DNA from: Prevotella sp.
Lineage (GTDB): Bacteria; Bacteroidota; Bacteroidia; Bacteroidales; Bacteroidaceae
Assembly (NCBI GenBank): GCA_017442825.1
Contig: JAFRYZ010000064.1
Span: 1-64,000, forward strand
DNA: 64,000 bases
Reading direction: 5' to 3'
Of the stretch, positions 16,395-24,912 are shown in pieces (position 1 is the first letter of the stretch; each line of letters opens with the position of its first letter). The notes under the pieces are model-generated. The model ran no database searches, was not told the origin of the DNA, and saw nothing but the letters and a program-made list of their open reading frames with translations. The position numbers were made by a program, and so were the translations under genes.

Positions 16395-16565
16395 AGTCAT
16401 TTAGTCATTAGTCATTAGTCAAAATGACCTCGCCGACTAGGCGAAAGAGGGCACTATAGTATATAATAAATATTTAAATATTTATTATATACTATAGTGA
16501 GTTCAAATCCCACTTCCAGGAAGTGATTTTGACTAATGACTAAATGACTAAAATGACCGAATGAC
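16395..16565. repeat. Inverted-repeat element with AGTCATT heptamer arms
   Basis: The left arm (16395-16429) is about four copies of AGTCATT followed by CAAAATGACC. The right arm (16523-16565) is its near-complement, built from GACTAAT-type heptamers. Between them lie the hairpin TCGCC-GACTA-GGCGA (16430-16444), the 48-bp palindrome, and CACTTCC-A-GGAAGTG (16511-16525). It resembles a small non-autonomous element; no target duplication is evident. Confidence 0.75.
16452..16499. repeat. Perfect 48-bp AT-rich palindrome
   Basis: Each 24-base arm begins CACTATAG and reaches TATTT at the centre (16475/16476). There is no mismatch and no spacer. Such a sequence can form a cruciform or a long hairpin. 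Confidence 0.95.
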
Positions 16566-16633
16566 TATTTCTAAAATCAATCGTGAATTGTCGTTAAAAT
16601 CATCAGGCATGCAGCAAGTCTGTCCCTAAAAAG

Positions 16634-16665
16634 TTTGGAATCTACCCAACTTTTGCTTAACTTTG
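16634..16665 (+). promoter_or_regulatory. Metallopeptidase promoter
   Basis: TTTG (16634-16637), 20 bases, TAACTTTG (16658-16665), 63 bases upstream of the ATG at 16729. Confidence 0.75.
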
Positions 16666-16728
16666 CATTCAGCTAATGAAAATGGCTGTAACGCAATCTT
16701 GAACAGAAACAATTAAAACCATAACATC

Positions 16729-17598
16729 ATGAAACTCGACGGAAGAAGAGAAAGTAACAACGTAGAAGACCGCCGCGGTATGAGCGGAGGAAAAATGGCT
16801 GGAATAGGCATTGGCGGCATCGTGATTATTGCGCTTATGACATTCATGACTGGTGGAAATTTGGGCGACGTCATCAACAACGTAGGTCAGCAGATGACGC
16901 AGGTACAGGAAGCCACACCTGAGAACGTAGAGCGCGAATTTACAGCCGAAGAACAGGAACAGGCGAAGTTCTGCCGCCAGATTCTGGCATCGACAGAAGA
17001 CATTTGGGGAGCCGTATTCCAAGAGATGGGCCGCACCTATCAGCCCCCTACCCTCGTGCTCTTCACCAACAGCGTACAGAGTGCATGCGGCGGCGCCACA
17101 GCGGCAGTAGGTCCGTTCTATTGTTCAGGCGACCAGAAGCTGTACATCGACCTGTCGTTCTTCACCCAAATGGAAAACAAGTTGGGCATTCATGGTGAGT
17201 TCCCGCGGGCTTATGTCATTGCCCACGAAGTAGGCCACCACGTTGAAAACCTGCTGGGGTCACTGGGTAAAGCTCACGCACAGATGAATCAGACCGACAA
17301 GGTCACAGCCAATAAAATCAGCGTGCGGCTGGAACTCCTTGCTGACTATTATGCCGGTGTATGGGCGCACTACGAAGACGAGGAATTCGGTTCTTTGGAA
17401 GCAAACGACATGGAACTGGCCATCAAGGCTGCTCACCAGATTGGCGACAACTACCTGCAAAAAACACAACAGGGATATGTTCAGCCCGAATCGTTTACCC
17501 ACGGCACCAGCGAGCAACGCATGAAATGGCTCAAACTGGGCTATCAGAAAGGGGATATGAACATCACGACATTCAATGTCCCTGAGAGCCAGTTGTAG
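16729..17598 (+). CDS. YpfJ-type neutral zinc metallopeptidase
   Basis: Membrane-anchored putative metallopeptidase of 289 residues (KPN_02809/YpfJ family). A short charged N-terminus with RRESNN and RRGMSGGKM is followed by one membrane helix (about 27-45, GIGIGGIVIIALMTFM). The catalytic domain carries the zinc-binding motif HEVGHH at residues 166-171. Other family blocks are VGPFYCSGDQKLYIDLSFF upstream and LLADYYAGVWAH and FTHGTSEQRMKWLKLGY downstream. The substrate is unknown for the whole family. It has its own promoter, and its stop codon runs into the TCTATAGCA array shared with the convergent oxidoreductase gene. Confidence 0.93.
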   Translation: MKLDGRRESNNVEDRRGMSGGKMAGIGIGGIVIIALMTFMTGGNLGDVINNVGQQMTQVQEATPENVEREFTAEEQEQAKFCRQILASTEDIWGAVFQEMGRTYQPPTLVLFTNSVQSACGGATAAVGPFYCSGDQKLYIDLSFFTQMENKLGIHGEFPRAYVIAHEVGHHVENLLGSLGKAHAQMNQTDKVTANKISVRLELLADYYAGVWAHYEDEEFGSLEANDMELAIKAAHQIGDNYLQKTQQGYVQPESFTHGTSEQRMKWLKLGYQKGDMNITTFNVPESQL

Positions 17599-17706
17599 AA
17601 GGCTTATAGAGGTCTATAGGGTCTATAAAGTCGATTAAGTCTATAGCATCTATAGCATCTATAGTATCTATAGTATCTATAGCAGTCTATAGCAGTCTAT
17701 AGCACT
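17599..17706. repeat. TCTATAGCA 9-10-mer array between convergent genes
   Basis: The whole gap between two stop codons consists of TCTATAGCA, TCTATAGTA and TCTATAGCAG units. About seven are regular (17639-17706), preceded by looser copies. Units contain the palindrome CTATAG. No hairpin terminator was recognised, so the array may be all that separates the two transcripts. Confidence 0.85.
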
Positions 17707-19329
17707 CTACTGCCCAGCTGAAAGATACTCGCCGCAGGCATCGGCACAACGTTCTCCGTCGATGCCTGCAGATACAATACCGCCGGCATAACCTGCACCT
17801 TCGCCACAAGGAAAGAGTCCCGTAATGCGAACATGTTGAAGGGTTGACGCATCGCGAACAATACGTACGGGGGCACTCGTTCTTGTTTCTATGGCAATCA
17901 TCACCGCTTCGTTGGTCAAAAATCCATGAGCCTGCTTTCCGAAAGTTTTGAAACCCTCCTGCAGACGTTTGGAAATGAAAGGAGGCAACCAGAAATGCAA
18001 AGGACTTGAGATTAAACCTGGCGAATAGGAACTCTTCGGAAGATTGTAGGAAAGGCGACCATTCACAAAATCTACCATTCGCTGGGCTGGTGCCGTTTGT
18101 TTCATGTTGCCTTGTTGCCACGTCAACCGTTCCAAATGCTCCTGAAAGCGAAGCATCGCAAGCGCCTTTTCGGCTTCGCCGGAAATTCCGGTTATTCCGG
18201 TTCCTCCGGGCATTCCGGGGTTTCCGGTTCCTCCGGGCATATCGGAAAGGTCCTCTGGTCTGACCTCTACCACCATTCCGCTGTTACTCCATTGCGTACC
18301 GCGGTTTGACGGCGACATTCCGTTCACCACAAGCTGTTCAGCACCCGTCGCAGCCGGAATGACAAATCCTCCCGGGCACATACAAAACGAATATACACCT
18401 CTACCCTCGACCTGGGTTACAAAAGCATATTCCGCTGCAGGTAAGTATTTTCCTCTACCCTCTTTGCGATGGTATTGAATCTGGTCGATAAGTGCTGCCG
18501 GATGTTCCAGTCTGACACCCACCGCAATCCCTTTCGCCTCAATTTCTATTTTCGCTTCTGCCAAATAACGATAGACGTCACGAGCACTGTGGCCTGTCGC
18601 TAAAATAACGGGACCGCGAAACGCTCTGTCGCCAGCCTCACAACCCACAATGGTATCTCCTTGCAGAAGCAGTCTCGTCATCTTAGTCTGGAAATGGACC
18701 TCTCCGCCACATTTTAATATGGTGTTGCGCATGTTTTCAATCACCCTTGGCAACTTGTCCGTACCAATGTGCGGATGGGCATCAGCAAGAATATTTACCG
18801 ATGCCCCATGTTGGCAGAACACATTAAGAATTTTCCTGACATTACCGCGTTTCTTTGAACGGGTATAGAGTTTACCGTCGGAATAGGCTCCAGCACCGCC
18901 CTCGCCGAAACAATAGTTGCTTTCTTCATCTACCCGTTGCTCTTTAGCGATGCGCGCCAAGTCCTTCTTGCGCTCATGCACATCTTTGCCGCGTTCCAGC
19001 ACAACGGGTTTCAGTCCTAACTCGACGAGTCTCAGGGCGGCAAACAAACCACCTGGACCAGCTCCGACAACCACCACCTGCGGAGCATTGCTCACATCGC
19101 GGTATTCGGTCTTCTCATAGGCTTCTTCTTGAGGAAATTCGTTGACATACACACATACATTCAAGTTGACGTATATCGTACGATGGCGGGCATCGACCGA
19201 GCGTTTCAACACCCGGACCGCCTTAATGGTACGAGCATCAAGTCCCTTCTCGCGTGCCACGGATTCGCAGATGGTTTGCTCTGTAGCTGCCTGTTGTGGC
19301 AGAAGGCGTAGTTGGCATTCTATTCTCAT
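17707..19329 (-). CDS. FAD-dependent oxidoreductase (COG2509-type)
   Basis: Predicted flavoprotein of about 540 residues. The dinucleotide-binding motif VVVGAGPGGLFAALRLVELG lies near residue 85. It is followed by FGEGGAGAYSDGKLYTR and, at the C-terminus, GLFPCGEGAGYAGGIVSAG, both characteristic of this uncharacterised dehydrogenase family. An N-terminal domain of about 80 residues (VARDALDARTIKAVRVLKRS-like) is usual for the group. The start at 19329 (MRIECQLRLL) removes an unlikely 18-residue extension. Anomaly: residues encoded by 18185-18238 are a collagen-like run of Xaa-Xaa-Gly triplets, produced by an in-frame nonamer array and probably a surface loop. The substrate is unknown. Confidence 0.88.
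   Translation of the reverse strand: MRIECQLRLLPQQAATEQTICESVAREKGLDARTIKAVRVLKRSVDARHRTIYVNLNVCVYVNEFPQEEAYEKTEYRDVSNAPQVVVVGAGPGGLFAALRLVELGLKPVVLERGKDVHERKKDLARIAKEQRVDEESNYCFGEGGAGAYSDGKLYTRSKKRGNVRKILNVFCQHGASVNILADAHPHIGTDKLPRVIENMRNTILKCGGEVHFQTKMTRLLLQGDTIVGCEAGDRAFRGPVILATGHSARDVYRYLAEAKIEIEAKGIAVGVRLEHPAALIDQIQYHRKEGRGKYLPAAEYAFVTQVEGRGVYSFCMCPGGFVIPAATGAEQLVVNGMSPSNRGTQWSNSGMVVEVRPEDLSDMPGGTGNPGMPGGTGITGISGEAEKALAMLRFQEHLERLTWQQGNMKQTAPAQRMVDFVNGRLSYNLPKSSYSPGLISSPLHFWLPPFISKRLQEGFKTFGKQAHGFLTNEAVMIAIETRTSAPVRIVRDASTLQHVRITGLFPCGEGAGYAGGIVSAGIDGERCADACGEYLSAGQ
18185..18238 (-). repeat. In-frame nonamer array coding collagen-like triplets
   Basis: Six 9-base units on the plus strand: ATTCCGGTT, ATTCCGGTT, CCTCCGGGC, ATTCCGGGG, TTTCCGGTT, CCTCCGGGC. 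They encode Gly-Xaa-Xaa triplets (read MPG, GTG, NPG, MPG, GTG, ITG on the minus strand). The array lies inside the FAD oxidoreductase gene. Confidence 0.9.
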
Positions 19330-19401
19330 CGGCTCTCTATTTCTGTTATATCCGCAAAGGTAGCTGTTTTCGTTGAGCAACACAAAAAAATATCTTTTTT
19401 C

Positions 19402-19467
19402 TTTGCATTTCGTTCAATTATTCATACTTTTGCAGCCAAGTTATGTGATTCCCCGTTTGTTTCGGGG
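19402..19467 (+). promoter_or_regulatory. thrA promoter and leader hairpin
   Basis: TTTG (19402-19405), 19 bases, TACTTTTG (19425-19432). The leader of about 60 bases contains the hairpin CCCCG-TTTGTTT-CGGGG (19451-19467), 33 bases before the ATG. No leader peptide rich in Thr or Ile codons and no recognised riboswitch was seen. Confidence 0.7.
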
Positions 19468-19499
19468 CAGCATTAATATTAACAAAGTACATTCGAAAG

Positions 19500-22031
19500 A
19501 TGAAAGTTTTAAAATTCGGCGGAACATCCGTTGGTTCCGTCAAAAGCATTCTGAGCTTAAAACACATTGTAGAGAACGAGGCTAAAAAGCAGCCTGTCGT
19601 TGTTGTAGTAAGTGCCCTCGGTGGTATTACAGACAAGCTGATAGAGACCTCATGTTTGGCACAACAGGGTGATGAACATTGGAAGAATGAGTTCGATGCT
19701 ATTGTCGACCGTCACCATCAGATGATAGATGCCGTCATCACCGACACACGCGACCAGGAAGTATTATTTAATAAGGTGGATGCCCTGCTGGAACAGTTAC
19801 GTTCCATCTATTTTGGTGTCTATCTCATCCATGATCTGAGTCGTAAGACGCAAGATGCCATCGTTTCCTACGGTGAGCGTCTTTCGTCAAACATTGTCGC
19901 TACACTGATACGAGGTGCCAAGCGCATGAATGCCCGCGACTTTATTCGTACGGAATGGAAAAACGGAAAGAACTCATTGGATGCTGAGTTGACTTACCGG
20001 CTGGTTAGGGAACATTTCCTGGAGAGTCCGGAATCGGATTCTTTAAAGCACCGCGTCAACGTGGTTCCGGGATTCATCTCCCGCGACAGAGACTCTATGG
20101 AGACGACAAACTTAGGACGTGGAGGAAGCGACTATACAGCCAGCATCATTGCTGCGGCGCTCGGTGCCGACGTGCTGGAGATTTGGACCGATGTAGATGG
20201 GTTCATGACGGCAGACCCGCGAGTCATCAAGACGGCTTACACCATCAACGAACTCTCTTATGTCGAGGCGATGGAGCTCTGCAACTTCGGTGCAAAAGTC
20301 ATTTATCCGCCTACCATCTACCCCGTATGCGTCAAGAATATCCCTATCAGGGTAAAGAATACTTTCAATCCCGAACATCCGGGTACGCTCATCAAAGACC
20401 ATATTGACAACGACCGCAAACCCATCAAAGGTATTTCCAGTATCAAGGGAACCACGCTGATTACCGTTACCGGCTTGGCTATGGTGGGCGTCATCGGTGT
20501 CAACCAGCGCATCTTTACGGCTTTGGCATCCAACGGCATCAGTGTCTTCATGGTGGCGCAGGCATCGTCAGAGAATTCAACATCTATCGGTGTGCGCGAC
20601 GAAGATGCTCCTGATGCTGTAAGGGTACTCAACGAGGAATTTGCCAAGGAGATAGAGACGGGCGCCATGTTCCCTATGCATGCAGAAAGTGGACTTGCCA
20701 CTATTGCCATTGTGGGCGAGAATATGAAGCACACGCCGGGTATTGCCGGAAAACTCTTTGGAACACTCGGTCGCAGTGGTATCAGCGTCATTGCCTGTGC
20801 TCAGGGTTCTTCGGAAACAAACATCTCGTTTGTCGTCGATTCAAAATTCCTGCGCAAGTCGCTCAACGTACTACACGATTCGTTCTTCCTTTCTGAATAC
20901 AAGGTACTCAACCTCTTCATCTGCGGAGTGGGAACGGTAGGAGGCAAACTCGTCGAACAGATACGAAACCAATATGAGGAACTGAAACAACGCAACGGTC
21001 TGAAACTGAATGTGGTGGGAATCGCCAGTTCTAAGAATGCCATTTTCGACCGCGACGGCATCGACCTGAATCATTACCGCGAACAACTGAAGGCTTCTGA
21101 ACCCAGCTCGCCGGAGAAACTGCGCGAGGATGTGCTCAACATGAACATCTTTAACTCGGTTTTCGTTGACTGTACGGCATCGAAAGATGTGGCTGCCCTC
21201 TATCAGACTTTCCTCGAGCACAATATTTCCGTAGTCGCAGCCAACAAAATTGCTGCCTCGTCGGAATACGACAAGTATATCGAACTGAAACAGACAGCGC
21301 TCCGGCGTGGCGTCTTCTTCCGTTTTGAAACCAACGTTGGTGCAGGATTGCCTATTATCGGCACCATCAACGACCTGAGAAACTCAGGCGACCAGATTCT
21401 GAAAATCGAAGCTGTTCTCTCTGGAACTCTGAATTTCATTTTCAACGAAATTAGTGCAGAGGTTCCGTTCTCCGAAACTGTACGTCGTGCCAAGGAACAA
21501 GGCTATTCTGAACCAGATCCGCGTATTGACCTCAGCGGAAAGGATGTCATCAGGAAACTTGTCATTCTCACTCGTGAAGCTGGGTACAAGGTGGAACAGG
21601 AAGATGTGGAGAAAAATCTTTTCGTACCCGATGAGTATTTCGAAGGTTCGGTGGATGACTTCTGGAAGAAACTGCCCCAACTCGATGCCGACTTTGAAAC
21701 ACGCCGCAACCGTTTGGAAAAAGAAGGCAAACGATGGCGTTTCGTGGCGAAGATGGAAATGATTCCTTCCTCTGGTGCTGTTGCGGATTCAGAAAAGATG
21801 CAAACAGCCTACGACAGCAAAAATAGAGAAATGCTTTGCAAGACCAGCGTTTCCCTTCAGGAAGTGGCAAGTAACCATCCTTTCTACAACCTGGAAGGAA
21901 GCAACAACATCGTCCTGCTCACAACTGAGCGCTACAAAGAATATCCTATGCAGATTCAAGGCTATGGTGCTGGCGCCAGCGTTACGGCAGCCGGCGTCTT
22001 TGCGAATATTATGAGTATTGCTAATATCTAG
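19500..22031 (+). CDS. thrA: Bifunctional aspartokinase / homoserine dehydrogenase
   Basis: Catalyses the first and third steps of the aspartate pathway toward threonine. 843 residues. The N-terminal aspartokinase domain (about 1-290) starts MKVLKFGGTSVGSVKS and includes GRGGSDYTASIIAAALGADV. Two ACT regulatory domains follow (about 310-470; AMVGVIGVNQRIFTALASNG and IAIVGENMKHTPGIAGKLF). The homoserine dehydrogenase domain (about 480-843) has the NAD(P) motif LFICGVGTVGGKL, VAANKIAASS, NVGAGLPIIGTINDLRNSGD and ACT-free catalytic region PDPRIDLSGKDV. It is the first gene of the operon with a homoserine-kinase candidate and thrC. The stop codon is part of the ATCTAGAAT array. Confidence 0.97.
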   Translation: MKVLKFGGTSVGSVKSILSLKHIVENEAKKQPVVVVVSALGGITDKLIETSCLAQQGDEHWKNEFDAIVDRHHQMIDAVITDTRDQEVLFNKVDALLEQLRSIYFGVYLIHDLSRKTQDAIVSYGERLSSNIVATLIRGAKRMNARDFIRTEWKNGKNSLDAELTYRLVREHFLESPESDSLKHRVNVVPGFISRDRDSMETTNLGRGGSDYTASIIAAALGADVLEIWTDVDGFMTADPRVIKTAYTINELSYVEAMELCNFGAKVIYPPTIYPVCVKNIPIRVKNTFNPEHPGTLIKDHIDNDRKPIKGISSIKGTTLITVTGLAMVGVIGVNQRIFTALASNGISVFMVAQASSENSTSIGVRDEDAPDAVRVLNEEFAKEIETGAMFPMHAESGLATIAIVGENMKHTPGIAGKLFGTLGRSGISVIACAQGSSETNISFVVDSKFLRKSLNVLHDSFFLSEYKVLNLFICGVGTVGGKLVEQIRNQYEELKQRNGLKLNVVGIASSKNAIFDRDGIDLNHYREQLKASEPSSPEKLREDVLNMNIFNSVFVDCTASKDVAALYQTFLEHNISVVAANKIAASSEYDKYIELKQTALRRGVFFRFETNVGAGLPIIGTINDLRNSGDQILKIEAVLSGTLNFIFNEISAEVPFSETVRRAKEQGYSEPDPRIDLSGKDVIRKLVILTREAGYKVEQEDVEKNLFVPDEYFEGSVDDFWKKLPQLDADFETRRNRLEKEGKRWRFVAKMEMIPSSGAVADSEKMQTAYDSKNREMLCKTSVSLQEVASNHPFYNLEGSNNIVLLTTERYKEYPMQIQGYGAGASVTAAGVFANIMSIANI

Positions 22032-22070
22032 AAAATCTAGAATATCTAGAATATCTAGAATATCTAGAAA
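22026..22070. repeat. ATCTAGAAT nonamer array
   Basis: Five exact 9-base units (ATCTAGAAA, three ATCTAGAAT, ATCTAGAAA). The first contains the thrA stop codon TAG at 22029-22031. The array ends 23 bases before the next start codon. Confidence 0.92.
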
Positions 22071-22093
22071 AAAACAGAAGAACTTTGAAAACG

Positions 22094-23356
22094 ATGAAAC
22101 ACATTATTATATTAGGCGACGGAATGGCTGATCTACCCATAGAGCGTCTGGGGGGACGGACATTGTTGCAGACTGCCAACAAACCTATGATGGACCAATT
22201 GGCTCGTGAAGGGCGTTGCGGTCGGCTCGTTACTGTCCCCGAGGGATTTCCTCCAGGAAGTGAGGTGGCAAATACCGCCATCCTTGGTTACGACCTGAAC
22301 AAAGTGTACGAAGGTCGAGGTCCGTTGGAGGCAGCATCTATCGGTTATGAAATGAATGCCGACGACTTTGCTATACGTTGCAATATCATCACTTTGGAAG
22401 ACGGACGAATCATCACCCATAACGGGGGTAACCTCCAAACCGATGATGCCCGTGTGCTTATCGATTACCTCAACGAGCATTTGGCAAAGCCTGTCAACGA
22501 ACGCGAAGGATGCAAACGCGTCCAATTCATCTGTGGTATTCAATACCGCCATTTGCTGGTCATCAAGGGCGGAAATAAACATATTGTTTGCAATCCTCCT
22601 CACGACCATCCTAACGAACCCTGGGAACCTTTGTTGGTTGTTCCTGAAACCCATCTACAGGAAACCGATTCCTCTCGTCTCTCCCCTGCTGCTACAGCAT
22701 CCCTGCTGAACGAACTCATCGTCAAGTCGCAGGAACTCTTGGCTAAACATCCATACAATATGGCCAAAGCTGCTAAGGGTGAACGTCAGGCCAACAGCAT
22801 TTGGCCTTGGTCTGGAGGCTATCGTCCTTCTATGCAGACGCTGATGGAACAATATCCACAGGTGAAGTCGGGGGCTGTCATCTCTGCCGTTGACCTCATT
22901 CAAGGCATTGGTAAATATGCAGGATTGAACATCGTTAAAGTAGAAGGCGCAACAGGGCTGGCTGACACGAATTACGAAGGAAAGGCTCAAGCAGCTATCA
23001 ACGCATTAAGGGAAACAGACTTTGTCTTCGTTCATGTAGAAGCCAGCGACGAGGCGGGACATGACGGTGATCTTGAGTTGAAACTAAAGACTATCGAATA
23101 TCTGGACCAGCGTCTCATCAAACCGATTTACGAAGAGGTGTGTACCTGGGACGAGCCGGTGAGCATAGCCGTTTTACCAGACCACTTGACACCCGTTGAG
23201 TTACGGATTCATGTAGGAAAACCTGTTCCCTTCCTGATTTGGCATCGCGGAATGGAAGCTGACTCCGTACAGCAGTACGACGAAGTCAGTTGTACCACGG
23301 GTTCCTATGGCCTCTTGAAATTGCAGGAATTCATGCAGACATTTATGAACAAATAG
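22094..23356 (+). CDS. Cofactor-independent phosphoglycerate-mutase-like protein, probable homoserine kinase analogue
   Basis: Member of the alkaline-phosphatase superfamily branch of archaeal-type phosphoglycerate mutases (ApgM), about 420 residues. The metal-binding N-terminus is MKHIIILGDGMADLPIERLGG. Further blocks: EVANTAILGYDLNKVYEGRGP, HNGGNLQTDD, HVEASDEAGHDGD and VLPDHLTPVELRIHVGKPVPF. The start at ATG 22094 replaces a TTG three codons upstream. Its place between thrA and thrC, with no GHMP-type thrB in sight, matches the arrangement for which comparative genomics has proposed that this protein acts as homoserine kinase. That role is inference here; a glycolytic mutase activity is the alternative. 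Confidence 0.88.
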   Translation: MKHIIILGDGMADLPIERLGGRTLLQTANKPMMDQLAREGRCGRLVTVPEGFPPGSEVANTAILGYDLNKVYEGRGPLEAASIGYEMNADDFAIRCNIITLEDGRIITHNGGNLQTDDARVLIDYLNEHLAKPVNEREGCKRVQFICGIQYRHLLVIKGGNKHIVCNPPHDHPNEPWEPLLVVPETHLQETDSSRLSPAATASLLNELIVKSQELLAKHPYNMAKAAKGERQANSIWPWSGGYRPSMQTLMEQYPQVKSGAVISAVDLIQGIGKYAGLNIVKVEGATGLADTNYEGKAQAAINALRETDFVFVHVEASDEAGHDGDLELKLKTIEYLDQRLIKPIYEEVCTWDEPVSIAVLPDHLTPVELRIHVGKPVPFLIWHRGMEADSVQQYDEVSCTTGSYGLLKLQEFMQTFMNK

Positions 23357-23392
23357 CAGACAAACATATTCTTATACGAAGATTTAGGAAAA

Positions 23393-24751
23393 ATGAAATA
23401 TTACAGTACCAATCATCAGGCACCCGTTGCCACACTTGAGAAAGCTGTCGTAAAAGGACTTGCTGAAGACAGAGGGCTCTATATGCCGGAAATCATCAAA
23501 CCATTGCCGAAGGAATTTTTCGACAACATTGAGAAATATTCATTTCAGGAAATTGCCTATACCGTTGCTGATGCATTCTTTGGAGAAGATGTCGATGCGG
23601 ATGCTCTGAAGAAAATCGTCTATGACACGCTGGCGTTCGATTGTCCCGTTGTCAAGGTTGAAGAGAACATCTATTCTTTGGAACTGTTCCATGGGCCTAC
23701 GCTTGCCTTCAAGGATGTAGGTGCCAGGTTCATGGCGCGACTCTTGCAATACTTCATCAACCGCCCAACCCGTAATGGTGCTGATGAAACAAGACACACG
23801 GTCAACGTTCTTGTTGCAACCAGCGGTGATACAGGCTCGGCTGTTGCCAACGGTTTTCTCGGCGTTGACGGCATACATGTCTATGTGCTCTATCCGAAAG
23901 GAAAAGTCAGCAAGATTCAAGAGAGTCAGTTTACTACATTAGGCAAGAATATCACAGCCATCGAGGTGGATGGTGTCTTCGATGATTGTCAGGCATTGGT
24001 AAAGAACGCTTTCATGGATGCCGAACTGAACGAACACATGCGATTAACGTCAGCCAACAGCATCAACGTGGCTCGATTCCTGCCACAAGCATTCTACTAT
24101 TTCAATGCCTATGCCTGGATGAAGGAGAAAGCGCTAGAAGGCAACCTCGTCATGTGTGTGCCATCAGGCAATTTCGGTAATATCTGTGCTGCCCTCTTCG
24201 GACATGCCATGGGACTTCCCGTCAAACGCTTTATTGCTTCCAACAATGCTAACGACATTTTCTACAAATACCTGCAGACGGGTAAGTATGAACCTAAACC
24301 TACCAAGCAGACTCTTGCGAACGCGATGGATGTAGGCGATCCGAGTAATTTCGCTCGCATCATCGACTTATATTCCAGAGAAGACTTGCGTAATGACAGC
24401 AATAAGGAGCATTCTACACATGAGGTCATCACCGCACTCATTAGTGGCGCAACCTATACCGATGAACAAATCAAGGAGACTATGCGCCAATGCCACCAGT
24501 CAACGGGATATATTCTCGACCCTCACGGAGCATGCGGCTATCAGGCTCTGAAAGACAATCTCATGCCAGGAGAAATTGGTGTCTTCTGCGAAACAGCACA
24601 TCCTGCTAAATTCAAGGAGAAAGTTGATGCCATTGACAATATCGACGTTGAAATTCCCGAGCGTCTTGCAGCATTCATGAAAGGTAAGAAACAAAGCATA
24701 GAGATGTCAAAGTCGTTTGATGACTTCAAGGCGTTCTTAATGAAAGAATGA
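23393..24751 (+). CDS. thrC: Threonine synthase
   Basis: PLP enzyme converting O-phosphohomoserine to threonine, last step of the pathway. 452 residues, matching the long-form threonine synthases. The PLP lysine is in LFHGPTLAFKDVGARF (about residue 107). The phosphate-binding region VATSGDTGSAVANGF and SANSINVARFLPQAFYYF follow, and NNANDIFYKYLQTG and HSTGYILDPHGACGY-type sequence complete the signature. Third gene of the threonine operon, 36 bases after the mutase-like gene, and followed by a strong bidirectional terminator. Its need for O-phosphohomoserine supports a homoserine kinase role for the middle gene. Confidence 0.97.
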   Translation: MKYYSTNHQAPVATLEKAVVKGLAEDRGLYMPEIIKPLPKEFFDNIEKYSFQEIAYTVADAFFGEDVDADALKKIVYDTLAFDCPVVKVEENIYSLELFHGPTLAFKDVGARFMARLLQYFINRPTRNGADETRHTVNVLVATSGDTGSAVANGFLGVDGIHVYVLYPKGKVSKIQESQFTTLGKNITAIEVDGVFDDCQALVKNAFMDAELNEHMRLTSANSINVARFLPQAFYYFNAYAWMKEKALEGNLVMCVPSGNFGNICAALFGHAMGLPVKRFIASNNANDIFYKYLQTGKYEPKPTKQTLANAMDVGDPSNFARIIDLYSREDLRNDSNKEHSTHEVITALISGATYTDEQIKETMRQCHQSTGYILDPHGACGYQALKDNLMPGEIGVFCETAHPAKFKEKVDAIDNIDVEIPERLAAFMKGKKQSIEMSKSFDDFKAFLMKE

Positions 24752-24786
24752 ATGACTCAGGAACGCTGAAAATTTCAATGTAAAAT

Positions 24787-24821
24787 AAAAAAGCTTACTG
24801 CGTTGGTCAGTAAGCTTTTTT
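24787..24821. terminator. Bidirectional terminator between thrC and dnaA
   Basis: A perfect 14-bp stem, AAAAAAGCTTACTG (24787-24800) with CAGTAAGCTTTTTT (24808-24821), and a 7-base loop. A/T runs on both flanks make it work in both directions for the convergent genes. Confidence 0.92.
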
Positions 24822-24912
24822 GTTGAAAACCTTATCCTTTCATCTGAACGAACGATCTTACAGTAAGTTTTTGTTGAAAGCCTTATCCTTTTAATCTGAA
24901 CGAACGTTCTAT
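24808..24912. repeat. Tandem duplication of the dnaA 3' end
   Basis: Two copies of a unit of about 52 bases begin at 24808 and 24861 with CAGTAAG, then share TTGTTGAAA, CCTTATCCTTT and CTGAACGAACG. The second copy contains the last codons and stop of dnaA; the first lies downstream of the gene and includes the right arm of the terminator. Confidence 0.85.

Larger units (their letters stand above)
16191..16728. other. 538-bp repeat-rich intergenic region
   Basis: Divergent gap between the secreted unknown protein and the metallopeptidase. It holds a promoter on each side, a 22-nt tandem array (16301-16383) and a 171-bp inverted-repeat element with a perfect 48-bp palindrome at its centre. No coding sequence or RNA gene was recognised. 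Confidence 0.7.

Noticed and set aside
16497-16521. tRNA-like T arm (GTGAG, TTCAAAT, CCCAC)
   Set aside because: One stem pair is mismatched and no matching acceptor strand or anticodon arm exists upstream; the sequence is part of the palindromic element.
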